Counted from the stretch's first letter, positions 53,075 to 63,391 are shown. The stretch: DNA of 64,000 bases from Streptomyces sp. NBC_01723 (GCF_036246005.1 NZ_CP109171.1:2530001-2594000); one strand, 5' to 3'. Made by a program: numbers and translations. The notes: generated by a model from the letters alone, not told the origin.

Positions 53075-54097
53075 TCACCCGGTGGGGAAGCTGTACGCCG
53101 CCACCTCGGCCAGACAGCGCGCCCGCAGTTCCTCGTCGTCCTCCAGGAAGGAGGCGAGGAACGAGTTGCGGGCCAGTTCCCGCAGCCGCTCCTCGGTGAG
53201 GCCGAGGGCCAGGCGCACGGCGTCGAAGTTGTCGCCCGCGTAGCCGCCGAAGTAGGCCGGGTCGTCGGAGTTGACGGTGCACATGAGGCCCGCGTCGAGC
53301 ATCGCCGGCAGGGGGTGGTCGGCGAGGGTGTCGACCGTGCGCAGCCGGACGTTGGACAGCGGGCAGAGGGTCAGCGGGACGCGGTCGCGCACCAGCCGCG
53401 CCACCAGCTCCGGGTCCTCCAGCGAGCGCAGGCCGTGGTCGACGCGCTCGACGCCCAGCACGTCCAGGGCCTCGGTGACGTACTCCGGCGGCCCTTCCTC
53501 GCCCGCGTGCGCGACCCGGCGCAGCCCCAGCGCGGCGGCTGCCTCGTACACCTCGCGGAACTTGGCCGGCGGGTGGCCGACCTCGGCGGAGTCCAGACCG
53601 ACGCCGGTGATGCGGTCGAGGTACGGCCTCGCGGCGTCCAGGGTCCGCATCGCCGACTCGGCGGACTCGTCGCGCAGGAAGCACATGATCAGCCGGGTGG
53701 AGACGCCGTGGTTCTCCCGGCTGCGGCCCAGCGCCCGCCACAGCCCCTCCACGACCGTGCCCATCTCCACGCCCCGGGCGAGGTGGGCCTGCGGGTCGAA
53801 GAAGATCTCCGCGTGCCGGACGCCCTGCGCGGCGGCGCGGGCGAGGTAGGCGCCCGCGAGGTCCTCGAAGTCCCGCTCGGTGCGCAGGACGGTCATCAGT
53901 TCGTAGTACAGGTTGAGGAAGGACTGGAGGTCCTCGAACCGGTACGCCTCGCGCAGCGCGTCCTCGTCGGCGTACGGCAGGGGCACGCTGTTGCGGGCGG
54001 CCAGCTCGAAGGCCAGCTCCGGCTCCAGGGTGCCTTCGATGTGGAGGTGCAGTTCAGCTTTGGGCAGGGACATCAGAGCATCGTACGGCGGTTTCAC
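53075..54097 (-). CDS. add: Adenosine deaminase family protein, probably adenine deaminase subtype
   Basis: The product is 340 residues. The GTG start at 54097 overlaps the rnz stop as GTGA, supporting it over the ATG at 54073. Zinc and catalytic residues are His17 and His19 in [15 protein letters not shown], His in [27 protein letters not shown], and the paired Asp in [33 protein letters not shown] is characteristic of the adenine-specific branch of the family (yeast Aah1-like), so adenine to hypoxanthine is more likely than adenosine deamination. It belongs to the HIT-rnz-add unit and acts in purine salvage. Confidence 0.85.
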   Translation of the reverse strand: MKPPYDALMSLPKAELHLHIEGTLEPELAFELAARNSVPLPYADEDALREAYRFEDLQSFLNLYYELMTVLRTERDFEDLAGAYLARAAAQGVRHAEIFFDPQAHLARGVEMGTVVEGLWRALGRSRENHGVSTRLIMCFLRDESAESAMRTLDAARPYLDRITGVGLDSAEVGHPPAKFREVYEAAAALGLRRVAHAGEEGPPEYVTEALDVLGVERVDHGLRSLEDPELVARLVRDRVPLTLCPLSNVRLRTVDTLADHPLPAMLDAGLMCTVNSDDPAYFGGYAGDNFDAVRLALGLTEERLRELARNSFLASFLEDDEELRARCLAEVAAYSFPTG

Positions 54098-54999
54098 CGA
54101 CGTTTCGGAACCGGGATCCGGGTGAGGTCACGGGCCACGGTCAGCTCGCCCGCGAACCCGGCGGCCCTCGCCTGCCGCTCGAACTCCTCGGGCTCGGAGT
54201 AGCGCTGGCTGAAGTGGGTCAGCACCAGGTGCCGTACGCCCGCGTCCCGGGCGACCCGTGCGGCCTGGCCGGCGGTCAGGTGGCCGTGGTCGGTGGCGAG
54301 CGCCTCGTCCTCGTCGAGGAAGGTGGACTCGATGACCAGCAGGTCGCAGCCCTCGGCGAGCGTGTGCACCCCCGGGCAGAGCCGGGTGTCCATGACGAAC
54401 GCGAACCGCTGGCCCCGGCGGACCTCGCTGACCTCGTCGAGCGGGACGCCGCCCAGCGAGCCCTCCCGCTGGAGGCGGCCGACGTCGGGGCCCCTGATGC
54501 CGTGCGCGGCCAGGCGGTCGGGGAGCATGCGGCGGCCGTCCGGCTCGGTGAGGCGGTAGCCGTAGGACTCGACGGGGTGGGACAGCTTGTGGGCGTCCAG
54601 GGTGTAGGCGGGGGTGACCGCCAGCGGCCCGTCCGTGTCCACCGGCGACTCGGTGAGCGCGACCGTCTCGCGGTACGCGGTGGCGTACCGCAGGCGTTCG
54701 AAGAAGCGGCGTCCGGAGCGCGGGTAGTGGGCGGTGATCTCGTGCGGGACCTGGTCGAGGTTGACGCGCTGGATGACACCGGCCAGGCCCAGGCTGTGGT
54801 CGCCGTGGAAGTGGGTGACGCAGATCCGGTTCAGGTCGTGGGCGGCGACCCCGGCGCGGAGCATCTGGCGCTGCGTGCCCTCGCCGGGGTCGAACAGGAT
54901 GCCCTCGCCGTCCCAGCGCAGCAGGTACCCGTTGTGGTTGCGGTGCCGGGTCGGGACCTGGCTGGCGGTGCCGAGGACGACCAGTTCACGTACGGACAT
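54094..54999 (-). CDS. rnz: Ribonuclease Z (tRNA 3' endonuclease)
   Basis: This 301-residue metallo-beta-lactamase-fold RNase has the zinc motif [20 protein letters not shown] (HxHxDH), [20 protein letters not shown] near the start, [20 protein letters not shown] with metal-binding residues, and a C-terminal [11 protein letters not shown]. It removes 3' trailers from tRNA precursors. It starts 6 bp after the HIT gene and overlaps the deaminase gene by 4 bp. Confidence 0.95.
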   Translation of the reverse strand: MSVRELVVLGTASQVPTRHRNHNGYLLRWDGEGILFDPGEGTQRQMLRAGVAAHDLNRICVTHFHGDHSLGLAGVIQRVNLDQVPHEITAHYPRSGRRFFERLRYATAYRETVALTESPVDTDGPLAVTPAYTLDAHKLSHPVESYGYRLTEPDGRRMLPDRLAAHGIRGPDVGRLQREGSLGGVPLDEVSEVRRGQRFAFVMDTRLCPGVHTLAEGCDLLVIESTFLDEDEALATDHGHLTAGQAARVARDAGVRHLVLTHFSQRYSEPEEFERQARAAGFAGELTVARDLTRIPVPKRR

Positions 55000-55005
55000 C
55001 GCGGG

Positions 55006-55359
55006 CTATCCGGGGGGCCATTCGAGGCCGCGGCCGCCGAGGACGTGGGCGTGCGCGTGCCAGACGGTCTGGCCGGCGCCGGTGCCGGTGTTGAAGATGG
55101 TCCGGTAGCTGTCCAGCTTCTCCTGGTCGGCGACCTCCCGCGTCTCGCGCAGGACGTCCGCGGCGAGGTCCGGGGCACCGGCGGCGAGCGCGGCGGCGTC
55201 GCGGTAGTGCGCCTTGGGGATCACCAGGACGTGGGTGGGGGCCTGGGGGTTTATGTCGCGGAAGGCGACAATGGTGTCCGTCTCGCGGACGATCGTCGCC
55301 GGGATCTGGCCTGCGACGATCTTGCAGAACAGGCAGTCGTCCTGGGGCTCGCCCGCCAT
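55006..55359 (-). CDS. HIT (HINT-like) nucleotide-binding protein
   Basis: The product is 117 residues. CLFCKIVAGQIPATIV gives the N-terminal zinc-type cysteines, and THVLVIPKAHY and the active-site triad QTVWHAHAHVLGGRGLEWPP (H-x-H-x-H) are typical of HINT/PKCI hydrolases acting on purine nucleoside phosphoramidates. It lies 6 bp upstream of rnz and 74 bp downstream of the tricorn-like gene. In many actinobacteria this gene sits near rsmE and hrcA-dnaJ, as here. Confidence 0.94.
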   Translation of the reverse strand: MAGEPQDDCLFCKIVAGQIPATIVRETDTIVAFRDINPQAPTHVLVIPKAHYRDAAALAAGAPDLAADVLRETREVADQEKLDSYRTIFNTGTGAGQTVWHAHAHVLGGRGLEWPPG

Positions 55360-55433
55360 GGGGCCTCCTCACGCCGGAAAGGGAGCACCGGGTCACCGGT
55401 GATCTTCTGCGGGCATCGTATCGACCGGGTGCG

Positions 55434-58400
55434 TCAGTCGGTCTCCGGTGGCTCGGGCAGCACCGGCGGGGTCTTCGCCGGGGTCTCCTCCAGGGCGGCC
55501 AGCGCCAGCCCGATCGCCTCGTCCAGTTGCGGGTCGCGGCCCGCCGCGTGGTCCTGGGGGCGCTGCCAGACCTCCACGTCCGGGTCGACGCCGTGGTTCT
55601 CCACGCCCCAGCCGTAACCCTCCAGCCAGAAGGCGTACTTGGGCTGGGTGATCAGGGTGCCGTCGACCAGGCGGTAGCGGCTGTCGATGCCGATGACGCC
55701 GCCCCAGGTGCGGGTGCCGACGACCGGGCCGATGCCGAGTGCCCTGATGGCGGCGTTGACGATGTCGCCGTCGGAGCCGGAGAACTCGTTGGCGACGGCG
55801 ACGACCGGGCCGCGGGGCGCGTCCAGCGGGTAGCTGGAGGGGCGCATCCCGCGGGGCAGGTCCCAGCCGACGATGCGCCGGGCCAGCTTCTCCACGACCA
55901 GCTGGGAGGTGTGCCCGCCGCGGTTCTCGCGGACGTCGACGACCAGGCCCTCGCGGGCCACCTCGACCCGCAGGTCGCGGTGGATCTGGGCCCAGCCGGG
56001 CGCCTGCATGTCGGGGACGTGCAGGTAGCCGAGCCGGCCGCCGGACTTCTCGTGGACGTGGGCGCGGCGGTCGGCGACCCACGCGTGGTAGCGCAGCGGC
56101 TCCTCGTCGGCGAGGGGGACGACGACGGCGTGCCGCAGTTCGCCGCCGCCGGACGGGGAGATGGTCAGCTCGACGGCCTTGCCCGCCGTGCCGACCAGCA
56201 GCGGGTTGGGTCCGGTGACCCGGTCCACGGGCTGTCCGGCGACCGCGACGATCGCGTCTCCCGCGCGCACGGCGACGCCGGGCGCGGCGAGCGGGGAGCG
56301 GGCGTCGGGGTCGGAGGTCTCCGAGGGCAGGACGCGGTCGATGCGCCAGGTGCCGTCCTCGTGCCGGGAGAGGTCGGCGCCCAGCAGGCCCTGCCGGGCA
56401 CCGGAGCCGTGGCCGCCGCGCGGGGTGACGTAGGCGTGCGAGGTGCCGAGTTCGCCCTGCACCTCCCAGAGGAGGTCGACCAGGTCGTCGTGGGTGGCGA
56501 GGCGGTCCAGGACGGGCCGGTAGCGGTCGAGGACGCCGTCCCAGTCGACGCCGTTCATGTCGGCCCGCCAGAAGTGGTCCCGCATGATGCGGCCGGTCTC
56601 GTCGAACATCTGGCGCCACTCGGCGGCCGGATCGACGGTCTGCCGCACCCGGCCCAGGTCGACACTGATGTTGGTGTCGCTGTCCTCGTCGCCGGAGGCC
56701 CGCCGGTCGCTGGGCACGACCTTGAGCCGCCCGTCGGTCCACAGCAGCACCCGCTTGCCGTCGCCGCTGACCTCGAAGTGGTCGGCGTCGCCCGCGAGAT
56801 GCTCGACGCGCTGCTGGGCGAGGTCGTACCGCTCCAGCTCGGTGTTCGGGTCGGCGGCGTCCGGGGTGGCGCGGGAGGCGCCGAGGACGCCGGTGAGCGG
56901 GTGGCGGAGCCACAGGACGCCGTCCTTGGCGGCGCGCAGCCCGGAGTAGCGGGCGGCCTCGACCGGGAAGGGCACGATGCGGTCGGCGAGGCCCTCGATG
57001 TCGATCCGGGTGGTCGGGGTGCCCTCGCTGTCGGGGGTCTCCTCCCGGTCCGGGGTCTCGAAGGGGCGGCCGTGGCGCTGCGGGCCGAAGGGCGAGGGGG
57101 TGGTCGCGGCGAGCGTGATCAGGTACGGCCGGGCGCCCTCGACGAAGGCCAGGTCGAAGACGTGCTCGTCGTAGACGGGGTCGAAGGAGCGGGTGGAGAG
57201 GAAGGCGAGGTGCTTGCCGTCCAGGGTGAAGGCCGGCGCGTAGTCCTTGAAGCGCAGCGGCGTCGCCTCGCTCACCGACAGGTCGGTGGTGTTGGCGAGC
57301 TTGAGCTGGCGCAGCGGGTCGGGGCCGGGGTGGGACCAGGCGAGCCAGGCGGAGTCGGGCGAGAAGACCAGCCCGGACGCGTCGCCGTCCTCGCTGCGGT
57401 CGACCTCGCGGACCTCGCCGCTCTCGCGCTCGACGAGCAGGACCCGCCCGTCGTGCGAGGCGACGGCGGCCCGGCTGCCGTCGGGGGCCATGGCGAGGTG
57501 CAGCACCCGGCCGAGCTGTCCGGCGGCCAGGCGCCGCGCGGTGGTGCCGGGCGCGAGCCCGGTGGCGGGCGCGAACTCCAGGGCGTCGTCGCCCTCGGCG
57601 TCCGTCACCCACACCACCCATTCCTCGCCGTCGACGCGGAAGGTGCGGGGCAGCCGGGTGCGGACACCGGGCGTCGCCGCGAGCGCGCGGGCCGGTCCGG
57701 CGCGGTGGGTGACCCAGTGGACGCCGCCGCGTACGGCGACGGCGCTGCCGCGTGCCGTGTGGTCGGGGGAGGCCGAGCCGAACCAGCGGGCGGCGTTGAG
57801 CGGGTAGGACTGGAGGTCGACGCGGGCGCCGCCGAGCCGGATGTCCAGCCGGCGGGGCTCGGCACCGTCGAGGTCGTCGAGGGTCCACAGCTCACCGGCG
57901 CTGGAGTAGACGACGCGGGTGCCGTCGGTCGCCGCGTGCCGGGCGTAGAAGCCGTCGAGGGGGGTGTGGCGGCGCAGGTCGGAGCCGTCGGCAAGGGAGG
58001 AGTAGACGGCGCCGGTGCCTTCGTGGTCGGAGAGGAAGGCGATCCGGTCGCCGACCCAGAAGGGGTACTCGATGTTGCCGTCGAGGTCGCCGTGGAGGCG
58101 TACGAACTCGCCGTCGTCCTCGCGGTCGATCCACAACTTGCCCGCGGTGCCGCCCCGGTAACGCTTCCACCAGGCGGCCTCGCGGCCCATCGGCGCGGAC
58201 AGCAGCACGGTGTGCGGCCCGTCCGCGACGTCGCCGACGGGGCCGTACGGCAGGGTGGCGGCCGGTCCGCCGTCGAGCGGGACGGCGCGGGCCCAGCTAC
58301 GGCGCAGGCTGGCCTGTCCGTAGGTGCTGAGGGCGAGGACCTCGCCGCCCGGGGTCCAGCCACGCACCTGGGTCCTGATGCTGCCCCAGTGGGTGAGGCG

Positions 58401-58649
58401 CTCGGCGCGACCGCCGTCGACGGGCGCGACGTGCACCTCGGGGGCGCCGTCCCGGGTGGAGGTCCAGGCGACCGTGGTGCCGTCGGGCGAGATGCGCGGG
58501 TGGTTCACCGGCACGTTGTCGGCGCTGACCCGCCAGGCCCGGCCGCCGTCGAGCGGGGCGAGCCACACGTCGTCCTCGGCGGTGAAGGCGACCAACTCGC
58601 CGTGCGGGTGCGGAAAGCGGAGGTAGGCAGGCGCTGCGGGCTGTGTCAC
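55434..58649 (-). CDS. Tricorn-like protease (S41 family)
   Basis: The product is 1071 residues, the full tricorn length. The N-terminal half is two beta-propellers (LRFPHPHGELVAFTAEDDVW, RISPDGTTVAWTSTRDGAPE and similar repeats). A helical C1 domain with ELGTSHAYVTPRGG holds the charge-relay Ser-His. A PDZ domain (APGVAVRAGDAIVAVAGQPV) and the C2 catalytic domain with nucleophile Ser in VAVANEFSGSDGDIVNAAIR and the Glu of GVENHGVDPDVEV follow. Tricorn degrades proteasome-derived peptides in archaea; S. coelicolor has a related enzyme. It has no signal peptide, so it is cytoplasmic, as expected in a proteasome-bearing actinomycete. Confidence 0.94.
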   Translation of the reverse strand: MTQPAAPAYLRFPHPHGELVAFTAEDDVWLAPLDGGRAWRVSADNVPVNHPRISPDGTTVAWTSTRDGAPEVHVAPVDGGRAERLTHWGSIRTQVRGWTPGGEVLALSTYGQASLRRSWARAVPLDGGPAATLPYGPVGDVADGPHTVLLSAPMGREAAWWKRYRGGTAGKLWIDREDDGEFVRLHGDLDGNIEYPFWVGDRIAFLSDHEGTGAVYSSLADGSDLRRHTPLDGFYARHAATDGTRVVYSSAGELWTLDDLDGAEPRRLDIRLGGARVDLQSYPLNAARWFGSASPDHTARGSAVAVRGGVHWVTHRAGPARALAATPGVRTRLPRTFRVDGEEWVVWVTDAEGDDALEFAPATGLAPGTTARRLAAGQLGRVLHLAMAPDGSRAAVASHDGRVLLVERESGEVREVDRSEDGDASGLVFSPDSAWLAWSHPGPDPLRQLKLANTTDLSVSEATPLRFKDYAPAFTLDGKHLAFLSTRSFDPVYDEHVFDLAFVEGARPYLITLAATTPSPFGPQRHGRPFETPDREETPDSEGTPTTRIDIEGLADRIVPFPVEAARYSGLRAAKDGVLWLRHPLTGVLGASRATPDAADPNTELERYDLAQQRVEHLAGDADHFEVSGDGKRVLLWTDGRLKVVPSDRRASGDEDSDTNISVDLGRVRQTVDPAAEWRQMFDETGRIMRDHFWRADMNGVDWDGVLDRYRPVLDRLATHDDLVDLLWEVQGELGTSHAYVTPRGGHGSGARQGLLGADLSRHEDGTWRIDRVLPSETSDPDARSPLAAPGVAVRAGDAIVAVAGQPVDRVTGPNPLLVGTAGKAVELTISPSGGGELRHAVVVPLADEEPLRYHAWVADRRAHVHEKSGGRLGYLHVPDMQAPGWAQIHRDLRVEVAREGLVVDVRENRGGHTSQLVVEKLARRIVGWDLPRGMRPSSYPLDAPRGPVVAVANEFSGSDGDIVNAAIRALGIGPVVGTRTWGGVIGIDSRYRLVDGTLITQPKYAFWLEGYGWGVENHGVDPDVEVWQRPQDHAAGRDPQLDEAIGLALAALEETPAKTPPVLPEPPETD

Positions 58650-58721
58650 CCCCTCACCCTATGCAGCGGCGCGGTCCGCCGACAGAGGTTTGGATCACTT
58701 GCCGTTCGCCGGCCCGGCGGA

Positions 58722-59237
58722 CTACTTGCCCTCGACCGGGCGGCAGTGCGGGTCGTCCGGGCACCAGATGGTCCGGGTGACGGTCACGGTGGGCCCGGGC
58801 TGCTGCTGGGAGGGGCGGTTCGCGGGCGGGGCGCTGGTGGCGTCGCAGTTGCCCAGCCCCTTGACCCGGAACCACTCCTTGCCGTCCACCGCGGCCTTGA
58901 GGTCGCCGCGCACACAGGCGCCGTTGACGACGCGGGTCACCTTGCCGTCGACGGTGATCTCCTTGCCGTCGTCGGTCTCCCCGTCGCAGTCGACGGAGGC
59001 GACGGTGTCCTCGCCCGGCGACGCGGTGGAGCCGTCACCCTCGGTGTTCGCGGTGCAGGTGAGCCACCGCACGTCGGCCTTCTGCCGCTCCAGTTCGCGC
59101 GTCATGGTCCGGTCGGTCGTGTACGCCACGGTCGCGGAACTGAGCCCGCCCGGTTCGCACGCGACGACACCTCCGACGGCGACGACCGCGCCGACGGCCA
59201 CCGGAGCCACACGCCGAATCCGCCTCAATGCCCCCAT
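58722..59237 (-). CDS. Small secreted lipoprotein of unknown function
   Basis: The product is 171 residues. MGALRRIRRVAPVAVGAVVA and VGGVVACEP form a signal peptide with a lipobox-like VVAC, so the mature protein is probably lipid-anchored. The mature part has four to six cysteines (LTCTANTEG, VDCDGETDD, GACVRGDL, GNCDA, WCPDDPHC), suggesting disulphides, and a Pro/Gln-rich stretch near the C-terminus. GGGAGG lies 9 bases before the ATG. I do not recognise a family. Confidence 0.72.
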   Translation of the reverse strand: MGALRRIRRVAPVAVGAVVAVGGVVACEPGGLSSATVAYTTDRTMTRELERQKADVRWLTCTANTEGDGSTASPGEDTVASVDCDGETDDGKEITVDGKVTRVVNGACVRGDLKAAVDGKEWFRVKGLGNCDATSAPPANRPSQQQPGPTVTVTRTIWCPDDPHCRPVEGK

Positions 59238-59306
59238 GGAGGGCAGCCTCCCACCGGTCCGGGGCGGGCGGTAGGGGGCATACGGCCACGGTGGCGGCGG
59301 GCGCCG

Positions 59307-60056
59307 TCAGGACCAGCGGCCGGTGCGGGTCAGCAGGGCGGCGGTCGCCGCGGTGCCCGCGGTGGAGGTGCGCAGGACGCTGCGTCCCAGGCGGTAGGGC
59401 CGGGCACCGGCTTCGGCGAAGAGGGCCAACTCCTCGGGCGAGACACCGCCTTCGGGGCCGACCACCAGCACGATGTCGCCGGAGGCGGGGAGTTCGGCGG
59501 CGGCCAGGGGTTCGTCGCCGCTCTCGTGGAGTACGGCCGCGAAGTCGGCGGTGGCCAGAAGTGAGGCAACCTGCTTGCTGGTCGCCGCGTCCGCGACGTC
59601 GGGGAAGCGGACCCGGCGGGACTGCTTGCCGGCCTCGCGGGCCGTCGCCCGCCACTTGCCGAGCGCCTTCTGGCCGCGCTCGCCCTTCCACTGCGTGATG
59701 CAGCGGGACGCCGCCCAGGGCACGATCGCGTCGACGCCGACCTCGGTCATCGTCTCCACGGCCAGCTCGCCCCGGTCGCCCTTGGGCAGGGCCTGGACGA
59801 CGGTGATCCGGGGCTGCTGAGGCGGTTCCTCGTGGACCGTCTCCAGGTCCGTGACGACCAGACGGTCCTTGCCCTCGGCGGCCTTCACGACGCCCTCGGC
59901 CCAGTGTCCGCTTCCGTCGGTGAGGACGACCTCCTCGCCGGACCGCAGCCGCTTCACGGAGACGGCGTGCCGTCCCTCGGGGCCGTCGAGGACGTACTCC
60001 CCCGCCGTCAGGTCCTCCGGGCCGAGCGAGTCGACCACGAACACCGGTGCCGTCAT
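59307..60056 (-). CDS. rsmE: 16S rRNA m3U1498 methyltransferase RsmE
   Basis: The product is 249 residues from the ATG at 60056. The N-terminal PUA-like domain (GRHAVSVKRLRSGEEVVLTD) is followed by the SPOUT fold with knot sequences [20 protein letters not shown] and RPYRLGRSVLRTSTAGTAAT, the SAM-binding signature of RsmE. VVQALPKGDRGELAVETMTE is also typical. Its ATG overlaps the stop of the nitronate monooxygenase gene (ATGA, 60053-60056). The frame continues far upstream, but only as an out-of-register shadow of that gene. Confidence 0.95.
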   Translation of the reverse strand: MTAPVFVVDSLGPEDLTAGEYVLDGPEGRHAVSVKRLRSGEEVVLTDGSGHWAEGVVKAAEGKDRLVVTDLETVHEEPPQQPRITVVQALPKGDRGELAVETMTEVGVDAIVPWAASRCITQWKGERGQKALGKWRATAREAGKQSRRVRFPDVADAATSKQVASLLATADFAAVLHESGDEPLAAAELPASGDIVLVVGPEGGVSPEELALFAEAGARPYRLGRSVLRTSTAGTAATAALLTRTGRWS

Positions 60057-61138
60057 CGGCCCGCGCCTCCCGTCGCGTAGTGCGACAACGCTGTCCCGGC
60101 GGCGGCGAGTTCGGCCACCAGGACCTCCACCAGCTGTCCGGCGGGCAGCTCGCGGGCCATCCGGTGGCCCTGCCCGGCCCAGAGCGCCATGCCCTGCGCG
60201 TCGCCCGCCTTGGCCGCGGCCTTGCGCAGCGGGGCGGTGAGGTGGTGCACGTCCGGGTAGGCGGCGGGGGCGTAGGGGCCGTGCTCGCGCAGGAAGCGGT
60301 TGACCAGGCCGCGGGCGGGGCGGCCGGAGAAGGCGCGGGTCAGTTCGGTGCGCACGAACAGGGGGTTGGTCAGCGCCTGCTTGTGCAGGTCGTGCGCGCC
60401 GGACTCGGGGGTGGCGAGGAAGGCGGTGCCCAGCTGGGCCGCGCTCGCGCCGGCCGCGAGGACCGAGGCGATCTGACCGCCGCGCATGATGCCGCCGGCG
60501 GCGACGATGGGCAGGCTCACCGCCTCCCGGACCTGGGCGACCAGCGACAGCAGTCCGGTGCCGGCGCCGCCGGTCTCCGGGTTGTCCCGGTGGGTGCCCT
60601 GGTGACCGCCCGCCTCGGCGCCCTGCGCGATCACCGCGTCGGCGCCGGACCGCTCCACGGCGCGGGCCTCGTCCGCGGTGGTCGCCGCGACCAGGGCGAA
60701 GGTGCCGACGCGGTGCAGGGAGTCGACGACCTCGGTGCTCGGGACGCCGAAGTGGAAGGAGACCACCGGAACGGGGTTGTCCAGCAGCACCGCGAGCTTG
60801 GTGTCGTAGCCGTCGTCCCGGCCGCTGTCGGGGTCGCCGAGTTCCGTCTCGTACCAGGCGGCCTCCCCGGCCAGCTGGTGGGCGTACACGCCGACGGCTG
60901 CCGGGTCGGGGGTCTCCGGGTGCGGCATGAAGAGGTTGACGCCGAAGGGGCGTGCGGTCAGCCCCCGCAGCTCCTTGATCTCCTGGTACATCCCGTCCGC
61001 GGTCTTGTACCCGGCGGCCAGGAATCCCAGCCCGCCCGCCTCGCAGACCGCGGCGGCGAGCCGCGGCACGGAGACGCCGCCCGCCATCGGCGCCTGCACG
61101 ATCGGGTAGGGGAAGAGATCGGTCAGTGCGGAGGACAT
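60053..61138 (-). CDS. Nitronate monooxygenase (2-nitropropane dioxygenase-like)
   Basis: This 361-residue FMN-dependent TIM-barrel enzyme has PIVQAPMAGGVSVPRLAAAV at the start, SFHFGVPSTEVVDSLHRVG, DAVIAQGAEAGGHQGTHRD with the probable catalytic His, and LPIVAAGGIMRGGQIASVLA with ASAAQLGTAFLATPES for phosphate binding. These enzymes oxidise toxic nitronates such as propionate-3-nitronate. It lies between dnaJ2 and rsmE, 99 bp after the former and overlapping the latter. This insertion into the usual heat-shock/rsmE arrangement looks functionally incidental. Confidence 0.9.
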   Translation of the reverse strand: MSSALTDLFPYPIVQAPMAGGVSVPRLAAAVCEAGGLGFLAAGYKTADGMYQEIKELRGLTARPFGVNLFMPHPETPDPAAVGVYAHQLAGEAAWYETELGDPDSGRDDGYDTKLAVLLDNPVPVVSFHFGVPSTEVVDSLHRVGTFALVAATTADEARAVERSGADAVIAQGAEAGGHQGTHRDNPETGGAGTGLLSLVAQVREAVSLPIVAAGGIMRGGQIASVLAAGASAAQLGTAFLATPESGAHDLHKQALTNPLFVRTELTRAFSGRPARGLVNRFLREHGPYAPAAYPDVHHLTAPLRKAAAKAGDAQGMALWAGQGHRMARELPAGQLVEVLVAELAAAGTALSHYATGGAGR

Positions 61139-61237
61139 GACCGCATGTTGTCACGTCCTCCGAACGAGTCCGAATCCGGGCTTCCGTCGGCATACGCCAG
61201 GAGCATCCGCATCCCGACCGGCCGACGGCCGCCCGCC

Positions 61238-62374
61238 TCAGCGGCCGTTGAACGCGTCCTTCAACCGGGAGAACAGCCCCTGCTGCCCCGGCTGGAACTG
61301 GCCCTGCGGCCGTTCCTCGCCGCGCAGGGCGGCCAGCTCGCGCAGGACGCGCTCCTGCTCGGGGTCGAGCTTGGTCGGGGTGGTGACCTCGACGTGCACG
61401 ATGAGGTCGCCCCGGCCGCCGCCGCGCAGGTGGGTGACGCCCCGGCCGTGCAGGGGGACCGACTGGCCGGACTGGGTGCCCGGGCGGATATCGATCTCCT
61501 CCATGCCGTCGAGCGTCTCCAGCGGCACCTTCGTGCCGAGGGCCGCGGCCGTCATCGGGATGGTGACCGTGCAGTGCAGGTCGTCGCCGCGGCGCTGGAA
61601 GGTGGAGTGCGGCAGCTCGTGGATCTCGACGTACAGGTCGCCGGCCGGGCCGCCGCCGGGGCCGACCTCGCCCTCGCCCGCGAGCTGGATCCGGGTGCCG
61701 TTGTCCACACCGGCCGGGATCTTCACGGTGAGGGTGCGCCGGGAGCGGATGCGCCCGTCGCCCGCGCACTCGGGGCACGGGGTCGGGACCACGGTGCCGA
61801 AGCCCTGGCACTGCGGGCAGGGCCGCGAGGTCATGACCTGGCCCAGGAAGGACCGGGTGACCTGCGAGACCTCACCGCGGCCGCGGCACATGTCGCACGT
61901 CTGGGCCGACGTGCCGGGCGCCGCGCCCTCGCCGTTGCAGGTGTTGCAGACCACGGCGGTGTCGACCTGGATGTCCTTGGTCGTGCCGAAGGCCGCCTCG
62001 TCCAGCTCGACCTCGATGCGGATCATCGCGTCCTGGCCGCGGCGGGTGCGCGAGCGCGGCCCGCGCTGCGACGCCGTACCGAAGAACGCGTCCATGATGT
62101 CCGAGAAGTTCCCGAAGCCACCCGCGCCGAAGCCGCCGGCGCCGCCGCCGGCGGCCTGCGAGAGCGGGTCGCCGCCGAGGTCGTAGACCTGCTTCTTCTG
62201 CGGGTCCGACAACACCTCGTAGGCGGCGTTGATCTCCTTGAACCGCTCCTGGGTCTTCGGATCGGGGTTGACGTCCGGGTGCAGCTCGCGAGCGAGCCTC
62301 CGGAACGCCTTCTTGATCTCGTCCTGGGACGCGTCGCGGCGCACGCCGAGTACGGCGTAGTAGTCCGTGGCCAC
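61238..62374 (-). CDS. dnaJ: Chaperone DnaJ (DnaJ2)
   Basis: This is a 378-residue type I J-protein. The J-domain has the HPD motif at 32-34 (RRLARELHPDVNPD). The Gly/Phe-rich segment follows at about 75-100. Four zinc-finger repeats are CNTCNGEG, CDMCRGRG, CPQCQGFG and CPECAGDG, and the C-terminal substrate-binding domains include YVEIHELPHSTFQRRGDDL. It stimulates DnaK ATPase. The GTG start abuts the hrcA stop (TAG|GTG), so it is in the HrcA-controlled operon rather than with dnaK. Confidence 0.97.
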   Translation of the reverse strand: MATDYYAVLGVRRDASQDEIKKAFRRLARELHPDVNPDPKTQERFKEINAAYEVLSDPQKKQVYDLGGDPLSQAAGGGAGGFGAGGFGNFSDIMDAFFGTASQRGPRSRTRRGQDAMIRIEVELDEAAFGTTKDIQVDTAVVCNTCNGEGAAPGTSAQTCDMCRGRGEVSQVTRSFLGQVMTSRPCPQCQGFGTVVPTPCPECAGDGRIRSRRTLTVKIPAGVDNGTRIQLAGEGEVGPGGGPAGDLYVEIHELPHSTFQRRGDDLHCTVTIPMTAAALGTKVPLETLDGMEEIDIRPGTQSGQSVPLHGRGVTHLRGGGRGDLIVHVEVTTPTKLDPEQERVLRELAALRGEERPQGQFQPGQQGLFSRLKDAFNGR

Positions 62375-63391
62375 CTACGACTCCGCCAGGATCTGTCCGA
62401 CGTACCGTGCCACTGCGCGTACCGCTCCCATCGTTCCCGGGTAGTCCATGCGGGTCGGTCCGACCACGCCGAGCTTGGCAACCGCCTCGCCGCCCGAACC
62501 GTAGCCCACCGACACGACGGACGTGGAGTTGAGTCCCTCATGGGCGTTCTCATGACCGATTCGCACGGTCACGCCCGGATCCTTCGCCTCGCCGAGCAGC
62601 TTGAGGAGCACGACCTGCTCCTCGAGCGCCTCCAGCACCGGCCGGATCACCAAGGGGAAGTCGTGCCCGAAGCGGGTCAGATTGGCGGTGCCGCCGATCA
62701 TCAACCGCTCCTCGTTCTCCTCCACCAGCGTCTCCAGGAGAGTGGAGAGCACGGTGGAGACCGTACCGCGATCCTCGGCCTCGAAGGCATCCGGCAGTTC
62801 CTCGACCAGACCCGGCACGTCGGTGAAACGACGGCCCGCGACCCGGCTGTTGAGCCGCGCGCGCAGATCCGCGAGGGACGCCTCGCCGAACGGCGCCGGA
62901 CAGTCGACCATCCGCTGCTCGACCCGGCCGGTGTCCGTGATCAGCACCAGCATCAGGCGCGCGGGCGCGAGGGCCAGCAACTCCACGTGCCGCACGGTCG
63001 AGCGGGTCAGCGAGGGGTACTGCACGACGGCGACCTGCCGGGTCAGCTGCGCGAGCAGCCGCACCGTGCGGGCCACCACGTCGTCGAGGTCGACGGCGCC
63101 CTCCAGGAAGTTCTGGATGGCGCGCCGCTCGGGCGCGGTCATGGGCTTGACGCCGGCCAGCTTGTCGACGAACAGGCGGTAGCCCTTGTCGGTCGGGATG
63201 CGCCCGGCGCTGGTGTGCGGCTGGGCGATGAACCCCTCGTCCTCCAGGGCCGCCATGTCATTGCGCACGGTGGCCGGGGAGACTCCGAGGTTGTGCCGCT
63301 CGGTGAGGGCCTTGGACCCGACCGGCTCCTCGGTGCCGACGTAGTCCTGGACGATGGCGCGCAGTACCTGGAGCCTGCGTTCACTGAGCAT
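62375..63391 (-). CDS. hrcA: Heat-inducible transcription repressor HrcA
   Basis: The product is 338 residues from the ATG at 63391, with GGAGG 9 bases ahead. The winged helix has [20 protein letters not shown] and [20 protein letters not shown] with [17 protein letters not shown]. The GAF-like and dimerisation domains end with [20 protein letters not shown]. HrcA binds CIRCE elements and needs GroEL for folding, so it reports chaperone demand. A CIRCE lies 49 bp upstream, consistent with autoregulation of hrcA-dnaJ2. Confidence 0.97.
   Translation of the reverse strand: MLSERRLQVLRAIVQDYVGTEEPVGSKALTERHNLGVSPATVRNDMAALEDEGFIAQPHTSAGRIPTDKGYRLFVDKLAGVKPMTAPERRAIQNFLEGAVDLDDVVARTVRLLAQLTRQVAVVQYPSLTRSTVRHVELLALAPARLMLVLITDTGRVEQRMVDCPAPFGEASLADLRARLNSRVAGRRFTDVPGLVEELPDAFEAEDRGTVSTVLSTLLETLVEENEERLMIGGTANLTRFGHDFPLVIRPVLEALEEQVVLLKLLGEAKDPGVTVRIGHENAHEGLNSTSVVSVGYGSGGEAVAKLGVVGPTRMDYPGTMGAVRAVARYVGQILAES

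Noticed and set aside
55527..59564. About 1345-codon plus-strand frame opposite the tricorn gene
   Set aside because: It spans several unrelated minus-strand genes and has Val/Asp/Gly-rich low-complexity sequence; not a gene.
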